In this document: one piece after another, positions 18,905-30,277 of the stretch | How positions within the stretch are numbered: position 1 is the stretch's first letter | Layout: each line of letters starts with the position of its first letter | Assembly: GCA_017163975.1 (NCBI GenBank) | Contig: JAFFSR010000374.1 | Span: 694,501-758,500 of the forward strand | DNA length: 64,000 bases | Source: Anastatus disparis | Lineage: Eukaryota; Arthropoda; Insecta; Hymenoptera; Eupelmidae | Reading direction: 5' to 3' | Position numbers and translations under genes: made by a program | The notes under the pieces: model-generated | The model's input: the letters and a program-made list of their open reading frames with translations, nothing else | Told to the model about the DNA's origin: nothing | Database searches by the model: none

Positions 18905-21900
18905 CTAAATTACAATTATCTGGAAAATGCAATTTAGAACAACACGAGATAAATTTAATAGATAACAGACCAGTATATGTTAAACAATTTCCATTGCCAC
19001 ATAAATCAAAAGAAATCGCTATTACAGAAACTCAAAAATTAATTGATAATAATCTGGTAAGGCCATCTAAAAGCGCATATAACGCTCCAGCATTTGTAGT
19101 TAAGAAGAAACCAGGTCCTGATGGAAAAGAAAAATGGCGATTAGTTATAGATTATAGAAAATTAAACGAGAAAACTATACCAGATCCTTATTTAATACCA
19201 TCTATAACTGAAATTTTTGATGATTTAGGCGGAAATAAATATTTTACTACCGTAGACATGGTTTCAGCTTTTCACTGGGTACCAATGAAAGAATCAGATA
19301 TACATAAAACAGCTTTTAGTGTACACCCTTTAGGAAGATTTGAATTTACAGTATTACCTTTTGGTTTAACTAACTCACCACGAACATTTATGAGGGTAGC
19401 AAATACAGCTCTTGGTGAGTTAATAAATAAAAAAATATGTCATGTTTATATAAATGACATAATTATAGCTGCAAAATCAGAAGAAGAACATGATAACAAA
19501 TTTAATCTAGTAGCTACAAAATTAAGGGAAGCCGGATTAAAACTAGAACCAAGAAAATGCGATTTTATGAAAAATGAAGTGACATTTTTAGGTTATATTA
19601 TAAGTAAAGAGGGTATCAAGGCAGATACAAAAAAAATTGATGCAGTAAAATTATTTCCAACACCAAATACAGTTAAAAACATTCGAGAATTTTTGGGTTT
19701 AGCAGGTTATTACAGAAAGTTTATTAACGATTTTGCTAATATAACAAAACCTTTAACGTTATTATTACAAAAAGACGTAAAATTTACTTGGGATTCAGAG
19801 AAACAAAAGGCTTTTGATAAACTAAAAGACACTATGCTCTGCACCTTTATTGCAATTTCCACAGTTAGATAAACCATTTATAATACTACAGATGCATCAG
19901 GATATGCTTTAGGCGCTATATTATCACAAGGTGAAATCGGGAAAGATAAACCCATAGCATACGCTTCTAGAGTATTAAAAGGTCCTGAACTAAAATATCA
20001 CACTTATGAAAAAGAAGCATTAGGTATATTGTTTGGAATAGAAACATTTAGAAATTACGTATATGGAAATAAATTTACAATAGTAACAGATCACAAGCCA
20101 TTACTATCTCTTAGATCTGCAGATAAAAATAACAGAGTTCAAAGATGGCAACTTAAACTATCAGAATATGATTTTGATGTAATATATAAGAAGGGAAAAA
20201 TGAATGTGAATAGTGATGCGTTATCTAGAAATCCTATAGATACGGTAGAAATCAATGTGATAACTAGAGCTAGAAAAGCAAAGGAAAATAAAGTAAATAT
20301 TAAATTAACAAATATACCTTCGAATGAAATAAAAATACAAAAATTAAACGAAGAACGTACACGTATTAAAAATAAACGCGGTAGACAAAAAAAGTAATCA
20401 AAGAAATAAACAACGAGGAAATTAAAAGTGTCGAAAACGAAGTTGAAAAACAAGAAGAAATTTACTTAAATAAATCTGATACTATATATTCTAAAAATTC
20501 TATACAAAGTAGAAAAGATAATATATTACATTTAATTACTAATGAAAAGATATCTTTGGATGAGATTCAAGATGAATATTTTACTCATAAAAATATTAAT
20601 ATAAATAACGATTTAGGAGATAATGAAATTTAAATAATAAATTATAAAAAGAGAAAAATTTTTATAATGTGCTTAAATATAAAAGAATCATCAATTTTGA
20701 TAAAAGAAAAATTAATAAATAATTTAAATACGCTAAAAGATTTATTGATTGGAAATAATTGTACTATATTTAGTATATCAAAAAATATAAAAATATTAAA
20801 TATAAATTGGAATGAAATTGAAGAAATATTATACAATATTTTTAAAAATACAAATATAAAAGTTATAATTTGCTTAAATAATACAGAATATGTCAAAAAG
20901 GAAAAAAGAAATGAAATTTTTGAAATATATCATTCTTCAAGTTTAGGAGGTCATTCGGGAGTAAATAGAACATATAATCGAATTAAAAATAAGTATTTCT
21001 GGGAGAATCTTAAAATCGATATACAAAATCTTATTGAAAACTGTGAAATATGTCAGAGAAATAAATTAAAAAAAAATTAAACAAAACAACCTCTGATAAT
21101 AACAGATACTCCAGATAAAACATTCGATAAAATTTAACTAGATATAGTAGGACCTCTTAATATAACTAAAAATAATAATAAATATATATTAACTATTCAA
21201 GATCATTTATCAAAATTTTTAATAGCTATCGCACTGAAAGATCAAACAGCAAAGACTATAGCTGACGCATTTATAAAAAAATTTATTTACATTTTTAGTT
21301 CACCAAAACTAGTACTTACAGATAAAGGCGCAAATTTTACAGGCAAATTAATAAAAGCTATTTCAAAAAGATTTAAATTTGAAAAAAATTGAAACTACTG
21401 CCTTTCATCCATAATCTAATGGTTCATTAGAAAGGGCTCATCATCCCCTATGTGAATATTTAAAAAATTTTGCTGATAGAAAATTAGAATGGGATGATTG
21501 GCTTGAACTTGCACAATTTAATTATAATACTAGTGTTCATTCAAGTCATAAATTTACACCACATGAATTAGTTTTCGCCTACCCAGCTAGATTACCATCT
21601 AGTGAACCTTTAAAATCATCAGAAAAATTACAAACTTTTAATGATTATATAGAAAAATTATTAATAAATATGAAAGATATTGCGAAAATGGCCCGTGAAA
21701 ATTTAATACTGTCAAAGGAAAAATCTAAATCTTATCACGACAGATTTATAAATCCTGTAGAATTTAAAATAGGAGATAAAGTATGGCTTATAAAAGAGCC
21801 AAAACCAGGTAAATTAGAAAAAAATCAAAACCTGGGACCTTTTGAAGTATTAAAAGTTCACGAAAATAGCAATATTTCTATAGATTTCAAGGATGGCTCA

Positions 21901-21948
21901 AAATTAGTTCATGCAAATAAATTAATTTTACATGAACAAAAATTATAA
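18905..21948 (+). pseudogene. pol: Ty3/Gypsy pol: reverse transcriptase, RNase H, integrase, broken
   Basis: Domains follow the Ty3/Gypsy order. Reverse transcriptase (18905-19840) has KWRLVIDYRKLNEKT, TTVDMVSAFHWV and VLPFGLTNSPRTF. Its catalytic box reads YINDIII, with Asn where the first catalytic Asp is expected. RNase H (about 19880-20240) keeps TDASGYALG, EKEALGI and TDHKPL after a frameshift near 19845. Integrase (20667-21948) has the HHCC zinc finger (HSSSLGGHSGVNRTYNR to CEICQRNK). Its Asp residues are LDIVGPL and LTDKGANFTG, and the Glu is SLERAHH, spread over frames with stops near 21135 and 21391. The C-terminal part, GDKVWLIKEPKPGKL, is open. A splice-acceptor-like CTCTTTTTCAG ends at 21980. 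No env gene follows in this copy. Confidence 0.92.
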
Positions 21949-22373
21949 ATATTTTAGAAAAAATCTTTTCTCTTTTTCAGGATTTTTCGCACATTTCATA
22001 AATTTTTGAATCTCTATAATTTTATTTTTTCTATATTCTAGTTCATTTATATTATTTATGTTTTATTGATTAACAATTTTTATAAAATAAGAAAAATCTG
22101 TAAGTTTTCAAAATGCGGCTTGTAAATTTACGGATTGTCGATAAAGGGTTCTATCAACTTGAAACGATCAATTTAAATAGTAAGAAATATTTACATTTAA
22201 ATCAATTGATTTGATAAATAATGAATGGAATCTATATTAAGAAATTGAAATCAATTAATTTGAATTAATAGGTTAGTTAATAATTTAATAAAAAATGTAA
22301 AATCATTATATACATTATCTATTTATAAAACGTATAATGTATTACAAGATTTAAACTTTAAAATTTTATTTAT

Positions 22374-25300
22374 GGCTGATTCCATTTCAAATCTAACAGT
22401 CAGTATACACTCAAGTCACCAATTACTGCGCTAATGGAGTATGTTATTCTACCCTAAAAATAAGGGTATACGTATTTCTTTATTTAGCTGAAATATCAAA
22501 ATTGCATCAGATATGCACTTTTGAAAATTGCATACAAAAACTAAATGTTAAAACTGAAAATGTTGAGAATAACTTTAGAGGGCTATCGTTTTACCAATTT
22601 TCGATGGATTTTGGTAAACCTTATTTTGTTTTATTATGTTTGAAGCCCTCTTTAATTCAGTGCAAGAAATTTCAAAAAAGACTAAAAAATGACTAAGATA
22701 TGTGCATTTTACCAAAAAATGCACTTTTTATGCACATGCATTTTTCTCGAAAAAAACATTTTTTTTTGCTGAAATTTTTTGTGATCATAGAGGACCAAAT
22801 TACCTATCTAATGGTACTTGGTTGATCCCGTACTTATTTTTTTGAAGCGAGAAAAAAAATTCACAAATTTTATTGGTGAAAAATTTTTGTATATACGTTC
22901 GAAAGTCTTAAGCAATGTAGATTTAAACACTATCCTTCTTTTAGTATTACCCAGGAACAACGACGTGGACGTAGAAGGTTTCTGTTCCCTTCGGCGTGCT
23001 TTTTTGAAGTGAGTTCCCCTTGCCTCTCACTGTTGGGATGCGTCAAAAATATAATTATAAATAATTACTTTTTTTTATTTTTGCACTTATTATTTTTAGT
23101 TCTAAATGTAGCCTTACGACGTTTGACTTTTTTTTCTTGTCTTTCACTTTAGTCAGTGCATGTATAGTTGTTCTTCCAACAAATATATGCGATTTCAATT
23201 CCCCAAGTTGTTTTAACTACATATGACTTTTTTGAATCCCATTATATTTAGGAACTGTACTCCATTCAATATTTTTTTCTTTTCTAAATTTTTCAATCTC
23301 ATTTATTGGTAATAATATGATTTTGAGTGCACTGGTGTACTTTTGAACCCAATTTATAAAATCATCAGCATTTTGTATCGATTCTTCATGAACTCTTTTT
23401 AAGTTATGTGAAGTAGCATAATGCTTTAGAAGCGTACCTATTCCATCAACGGCTGCTTTCCCATGACCAGTCGCAGAAAATAACCATTTCATTTGATAAG
23501 AAAAATGTTTGAATTCATGTAGCTGAAAACGATTTTTAAATTGGCTTGCAGCTCCATCTGATATAATAGTGACTTTAGTAACTAAATCATTTTTCATAAG
23601 ATCGATAATTTTATTTATTGCTAATAGCGCATATGCAGTATCATGCTTTTTGTCGTCACTAACGATTGCAAAGCTTTGCGTTATCTCTCCTTGGTAACAG
23701 ACTGCAGTAAAAATAGAAATTTGGTTATTTACCCAAAGATTTCCCTGAACCGCTTTATTATTTATTACAGACCAATTTTCTGCAAAATCAACGTGGATAA
23801 TTAACTTAGTAGGATCAGCTTTACCTTCTTCTTTTCTTTTTTTATAGCTTACGTTGAATATTTTTTATGTATACGTGAGTACTTGCTCTTAGTGCGCAGA
23901 TTGAAAATTTTTCTTTAAAAACTGATTAGCTTACTGTTTGTTTGATAAGATTGCCATTATCCCACAAAGCAAACGTAATTTCATCTTCACAATTTTCTTT
24001 CAGTTTTAACAATTTTAATGTGATACCCTCACTACCGGGGCAATAATTGCATTCTTGCAAGAAACACGAATCAGATGGTTCAGAACACAACATTGCGTTA
24101 GTTATTTCTAAACGAATTAAATCTAATTCAGAATTATTATCGCCTCTAAAACGAATTAAACTTGTAAGAAACAGTTCAAAATTTTCGCAATGTACACAAA
24201 GACAAGTTTCCTTCACAGGGCTTGTTAAGACGAAACTTGGTCTTAGACTATAGAATTTCGATTTTCCTGTTTGTAAGTTTGGATTTTCTTGTCTTAATTG
24301 ACTATATGTTTCTTTTAAGCTTCGAGTAAGAAACCGTTTAACTTTTTTAGTTTTTGTATTATTAATTTTAACAGTAACAACATCAGATTTATTTGGGCTT
24401 TGTCTACTACAATTAAAATCATCATTTAAAAAATATTCCATAGCGATATTTTTTGTATTTTCATCAATAGGATGACCAGTATATGAATCTGGCTCCGAAT
24501 AAACTCCTTTATTTTTCACGAGATTTCTTGATTTATTTATCATATACTCGCTTATACTCGGGAATAGCGAGCAAATTTTTATTTTGCTTAATTTTTAAGG
24601 TAGTAGAGTTAGAAGTTTTATTTTCTCCGAAACAGAAGAACATTTTTCTAAAGCCGATTAAAAATTTTCTACAAATTCGTTCCAATAGTTTTCAGTCGAA
24701 CTTTTGTCCGATTCTATTGATTCAACTGAAATGCCATATGCATCTTCTAATTTACTTCCGACAGTAGCAGAAAAAGCTGAAATTAAAGATTTTTTCTTTT
24801 TAAATACGTAATTTTCTGTTAAATTTTTAGGTATTGCAGTTTTTCTTTTTAGCGGCGAGACGCATTGAGGTGAAATTGTATTAATACTCTCGTTTAATTC
24901 CTGTATTCGTTCGGGTGTCTTGGGGATAAAATCATCATGTTTTCCGCTAAAAAGTTTAGTGATTTCATTTTCGGATGTAGATTCAAGATCACTTAAAATC
25001 ATTTTTGATATTCGTTCATGGTAATTTTTGCATACATTAGTAGAGGGCAGTATCTTTAAATCTAGATAAAGCTGTGCCAAATTAATAGCCAAATCTTCCA
25101 ACGGTCTAAAACGTAAATTTCTGCTTTTATAAACTACCTTCTTATGCATTTGAAAAAAATCGGGACATCGAATTCTTGTAGAAGAGGGAATTTCGGACAT
25201 CGTAATTGCAGAGTTTTGTTTACTTTTTCACAAGTCCGAAAAGTACCTTTCAAAGCAGACGTAAGAATAACTAGCTTGTATATAACAATTCTAATATGCT

Positions 25301-26078
25301 GTTTTGGTTACGCGAGGTATTTGTCCGCGAATGAGCCTCCTATTGTCTGTACATCGAAACATACATAATATAGATATACACGAATAGAATTATTATTTTC
25401 CATTTTTTAATATTTTTTTTTATATTACGAATTTTTATATATATATATATATATATATATCACTATTGATGATATATACATACATACAAAGGTAAACAAA
25501 TAATGAGCGAAGCATGCGACAGCGTTGGAATGAACATTGCTTAAGACTTTCGAACGTATATACAAAAATTTTTCACCAATAAAATTTGTGAATTTTTTTT
25601 CTCGCTTCAAACAAATAAGTACGGGATCAACCAAGTACCATCAGATAGGTAATTTGGTCCTCTATGAGCACAAAAAATTTCAGCAAAAAAAAAATAGGTT
25701 TTTCGAGAAAAATGCATGTGCATAAAAAGTGCATTTTTTGATAAAATGCACATATCTTAGTCATTTTTTAGTCTTTTTTGAAATTTCTTGCGCTGAATTA
25801 AAGAGGACTTGAAACATAATAAAACAAAATAAGGTTTACCAAAATTCATTGGAAATTGGTAAAACGATAGCCCTCTAAAGTTATTCTCAACATTTTCAGT
25901 TTTAACATTTAGTTTTTGTATGCAATTTTTAAAAGTGCATATCTAATGCAATTTTGATATTTCAGCAAAATAAAAAATACGTATACCCTTATTTTTAGGG
26001 TAGAATAACATACTCTATTAGCGCAGTAATTGGTGACTTGAGTGTATACTGACTGTTCGATTTGAAATGGAATCAGCC
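22374..26078 (-). mobile_element. 3.7-kb DNA transposon with 545-bp TIRs
   Basis: The element begins GGCTGATTCCATTTCAAATC and ends with its reverse complement. The inverted similarity extends about 545 bp inward on each side (22374-22920 and 25533-26078), through AATTTTATTGGTGAAAAATT. A 4-bp TTAT flanks both ends (22370-22373 and 26079-26082). A broken transposase lies inside on minus. It was inserted in the 3' part of the first Gypsy internal region, after the integrase. Confidence 0.88.
23217..25200 (-). pseudogene. Transposase-like protein of the 3.7-kb transposon, broken
   Basis: The minus-strand coding pieces form one protein. The N-terminal part (25200-24658) begins MSEIPSSTRIRCPDFFQMHK and is Ser/Glu/Lys-rich. 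The middle (24543-23926) has ETCLCVHCENFELFL and, later, CNYCPG, a probable zinc-binding region. After a stop region near 23926-23870 the frame continues through IIHVDFAENWSVI, then VTIISDGAASQFKNRF and FSATGHGKAAVDGIG. The spaced Asp in HVDFAEN and ISDGAAS suggests a DDE-type catalytic core. I know this architecture from dispersed insect and cnidarian elements but cannot give it a certain superfamily name. Stops or frameshifts occur near 24544-24657 and around 23900. Confidence 0.65.
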
Positions 26079-26082
26079 TTAT

Positions 26083-26854
26083 ATCAATCTTTTTATCTAT
26101 ACTTTCATTTTTATTTTTTTTTTTCCATTTAAAATAAACATCTTGTAAAAGAAATCTAACATTTAGTTATAATTATCATTAAACTTATAAATGTATATTT
26201 TATCTTATATTTTTACTTATTAATCAACTACTTTTGTCTCTGAATTTACGGTATACAAACATATACTATCTGATACGTATTCGTAAAAGTGATTTCATTT
26301 TTCACACAAAAAAATCTTTAAAAACAAAAAAAAAAGGGGAAAGTTATATACTTTTATCCAAATGCAACATAAATCAAGATTCAAATGAATATTCGAACTT
26401 CTAAACTTATTTAGAAAATGTATTGCAAGAATAAAAAGAAAATTATCATAAAAAAGTCTTCATCGAGACTTGAAAAAAAATTTATTGTAAAGAAAAAAAA
26501 AAAAGAAATAATGAACTTTATTATAAGTTCTATATAGAATGAGAGAACATAGTTCAATTTTCATTCTAAACTCTAAGATTATTTAGAGAACATATTTGTC
26601 AAAATAAAGACAAAAATTATAATTGATTAGTTAACGTTTCAATCAGATTTATGTTAAAGTACTACACAAATTACAGACAAAAGCAGAACATTTTTGAGAA
26701 ATTGAAATAATAACTTGTAACGGCCGCGTTTTGCTAGATGCACGGTCGCCAGGTAATTTTAATCATAAATTACCAAAATATAAATAATAGTTACGTTAAT
26801 AAGTTCTTGACTTCTATTGGTCACATAATCTATACAGCAGGCAGAATTAAAACA
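26083..26854. other. AT-rich non-coding Gypsy 3' region
   Basis: No gene is recognised. In the second Gypsy copy the equivalent place downstream of integrase holds the env gene, which has no counterpart here. Confidence 0.35.
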
Positions 26855-27065
26855 TCAGAATCGACGATCTCCTATAGATGCTTTACTATTAGAGATGCGA
26901 TAATTGAGATTTTAATTCTTATGTAAGGCTATATAATCGACGACTTCCTCCAGATGCTTTACTATTGGAAGTGCGATATTATATCCTTATCATAGATGCA
27001 AATTATGCTAGTAGAATAATCGACGACATTCGCTGGATGCTTTACCATTGAATGTGCGATAATGT
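26855..27065. repeat. Tandem repeat, three units of about 70 bp
   Basis: Three imperfect units share ATCGACGA followed by AGATGCTTTACTATT (or GGATGCTTTACCATT) and GTGCGATA. They begin near 26858, 26935 and 27019. It is non-coding and lies within the first Gypsy internal region. Confidence 0.65.
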
Positions 27066-27976
27066 GTACTTTAACGATAAGATGCTTTTTTATTTTTATT
27101 ATCTGAAAATAAGTTTAAATTAATAAATTTAAAATCATTTTATATCTTTTAATTTATAACTTTATTTAATAAAATATATCTTTTTATAGAAATTACAAAT
27201 GAAATGAGAACGTTAAATTTAGCTAGTCTCTACATGCTATCGTGTAGAGAGTCGGATCAAGAATGAATCTCTTTAGCTAGATGCTAGTCCTTTTATATTA
27301 TTTTTACAACCTTCTATTGAATTCTATTTCTTATAATTTAGGAAACAGAACGTTCCATAAATTTAATTCTATGTAATTCTAACAAAAATGTTTAATCAAA
27401 TATATTAATAAGAGTAACTTTCTGTTTCCTTTACATTTCTAAAAACAAATATGTATTTTACTAACAACGAATTTATTTATTAATTAAGAAAATAATTTTA
27501 AACTTTTTAATTAATACAAATATTATTTTCATTCTACTTGCATAGAGATTGAATGTTCCTTTCCACAGACACATGATTATATAAGCAAACTGTATTTACT
27601 TTTTATTATAAATAATTAAATATTTATAATACTTTATTCATTTATAGAAATAGAACATTCTATTTCTATGCTTTTCTTACTATATAAATTCTGGAAGTTT
27701 TCTTCCTTATCGACATCCATTGATAATTCAGAGTTTATGATTGAAATGTATTTTGATTTGTTTTTAAAATAATTATATATATATATAATTCCAAATTCTG
27801 ATATGAGCCGTTTCAAACTTAACATTTTTTCGTGTGAATTAGTTTGACCGTAACATTTTGGTTTAACTAATAAAGTTACTTTTTACTCATGTTAGATCTC
27901 TTGTTATATTCTTAAAATTTGTAGCTTTTAAAAAAATGTCAAAATAAATAACGATAATTTATACATACACGAAAAT

Positions 27977-28020
<44 letters not shown>

Positions 28021-28139
28021 ACAATTCTAAACGAATCATAGTAGATCATCATCATAACTGGATCATATTTGATGTTAATTATAATCACATATTATTAATA
28101 ACTATAATCTATATATTTTTAGTTAATTTTAAGTTTTTT
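27066..28139. other. AT-rich non-coding Gypsy 3' region with poly(A) tract
   Basis: No gene is supported. It contains an uninterrupted run of about 40 A at 27977-28019, which could be the tail of a retrotransposed sequence, though no body for it is recognised. Confidence 0.35.
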
Positions 28140-28275
28140 TTTATGTATCTAGCTATTTTAATTTTATATCAGACCTACGTTCAGATAAACTAGTTCAACC
28201 TCTGTAAGAATTTGCATTGTAACCTATACTACGTAGAGGATTTTACGTTTGGTTTAATAAATAAATATATATAGC
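28140..28275 (+). repeat. Possible LINE 3'-end remnant
   Basis: The block has CCTACGTTCAGATAAACT, CCTCTGTAAGAATTT and AATAAATAAATATAT in the same order as the 3' end of the LINE at 41160-41260 (CCTATGTACAGGCAAACT, CCTCTGTAGGATTTT, AATAAATAAATAAA). The match is short and imperfect, so this is tentative. Confidence 0.35.
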
Positions 28276-29335
28276 CACATTTAGTGTTTTAAGTGAATAT
28301 GTGAAAATAAGAATTGAGAAAATTTTTCTTCTTATTGCTTAGTTGTCACTTGCGCAATTATCTTAAGCCGGGAGGGAAGTGAATGAATATTTACTTATAT
28401 TCAAACAATTATAAGAATCTATAAATTATATCCGGCTGTTGTTTAAAAAAAAAAAAACAAACATTTCTTATATTTGAACTTGAACAATTATTATTATTTT
28501 GACAAATCTAATATTATTTTATAATTATTTTACATGGCATGTTATTTGTTATTTTTGTTACGAAATATCTCATAAGCTAGAATACAAGATTTATAAACAT
28601 ATTAAAAAAATATTTATAAGCAAAATCACGAATAATTTAAGGCGATCTCTAATTAGAAAAAAAAACCATATCATGTTTAAAATATTACAAATTTAAAATA
28701 GCAATATAATTGAAGAATTTTCCATCTTCTTTTTTTCCATACCAATACTCATACATTACTAAACAATTATAAAATGGAAAGATACATCGAATAATTGAGA
28801 CATTCAAATAAAATATTTTATTTAAATAGATTTTAAGATATTTATGTAAATTGATCAATAACAAAAAAAATTGTTATTACATTTAAATTTTTCTCCAGTT
28901 ACTTCTCGTACCGATAAGCAACATCTTGAGCCCCAGGGTGTTACGTCACGACATATTTTTTATTTCAAATTTGTTATTCTAAAAAATGCAGTTATTGATC
29001 AATCAGATAATTTAAGTTAGTAAGCATATTGTAATCATTTTTTTTAAGAAACAGAAGAAAGTGTAATTCGATTTACAAAATTAACGAAACAAGAACTGTG
29101 AAAAGGCCACATGAACCAGATTTATCATGTTAACCACACCATTAAGAGTCAAAATGCATAATAAGCATTGCTCCATCGATTGGCATTCATTGACATCGAT
29201 TGAATATACAGTTCCTGATTAATTTTTTAGATTTTAATCGTAATATTGTAAATGTTCAACAATTGACCTATCTTTTATTTTTTTTTTGTTTTCGATTGCC
29301 TATCCTTCCGATATGCAATCTCCTGAGCACCGAAG

Positions 29336-29990
29336 TGTTACGTCATAAACGTATCGTTTTTATTAACATTGGTAAATCAAATTCCTCAGTTATTGAACAG
29401 TTGCATTATTTCATTATTAAGCGAAATTAAGTAGATCATAAGAAAAGAATCGAAACGTATGTTTTGAAATTTCAAAATGAATTTTACAAATCCTAAAAAC
29501 ATTACGAAACATATTATCAAAATTTAAGAAAATTTATAAATAAAAATTGATGAAAAAGACAATAAATCTCATAAACAAAATAAGTATAAAAACCAAATGA
29601 AACAAATGATATTCGGAATATTACCCCGGGTGTCTTATTGGTAATACGTTTACACTGCCCGTCAAGTTTATATTTCAAAGCAATTGCTATTACTAAATAT
29701 ACATATATTAATTATTAGAATATATACGCGCATAAAAATCAATTATATTAAAATGTGTTAAAAGATATCAATAAACCTCGAGGATCTATTTACATATTGT
29801 GCCTATTCATTTGTCTGCCCATACCGAGCACCAATCTACTGAGAAATACTACAAGGTAAAAACATATAATTATTTAATAAACTCTTTATTTTCAAGAATC
29901 AAGTTTATCCTATAATAATATTCAATCGTGAGAGCGATTTCGTTCAATTAAATATTGGTGGAGTCTTTCCACCACTAGATTCATACATCT
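29336..29990 (+). repeat. Gypsy LTR 2, truncated at its 3' side
   Basis: The LTR begins TGTTACGTCATAAACG and follows LTR 1 closely for 655 bp, up to CATACATCT. It then jumps to sequence from the integrase C-terminal region; the last ~125 bp of the LTR are missing. The sequence just before it (28914-29335) resembles the sequence before LTR 3, so LTR 2 is the 3' LTR of the first internal region. Confidence 0.88.
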
Positions 29991-30229
29991 ATATCAAAAG
30001 AAAAGTCTAAATTATATCACGATAGATTCATAAAACCTGTAGAATTTCAAATAGGTCATAAAGTATGGCTTATAAAAGAGCCAAAACCAGGTAAATTAGA
30101 AAAAAATCAAAACCTGGGACCTTTTGAAGTATTAGAAGTTCACGAAAATAGCAATATCTCTATAGATTTTAAGGGTGGCTCAAAATTAGTTCATGCAAAT
30201 AAATTAATTTCACATAAACGGAAAAATTA
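29991..30229 (+). pseudogene. pol: Integrase C-terminal remnant of second Gypsy internal region
   Basis: The frame encodes the last ~75 residues of integrase, including HDRFIKPVEF and KVWLIKEPKPGKL, nearly the same as 21718-21948. Everything upstream (gag to most of integrase) was lost at the LTR 2 junction. The frame stops just before the env splice acceptor. Confidence 0.85.
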
Positions 30230-30237
30230 ATATTATT

Positions 30238-30248
30238 ATATGTTTCAG
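30238..30248 (+). promoter_or_regulatory. Splice acceptor before env
   Basis: TATATGTTTCAG ends at 30248, 30 nt before the env ATG. With the donor CTACAAG|GT in the LTRs, it would give a spliced subgenomic env mRNA as in retroviruses and errantiviruses. Confidence 0.5.
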
Positions 30249-30277
30249 AAAGAAAAAGGGAAAGAGAGAGAAAAAAA

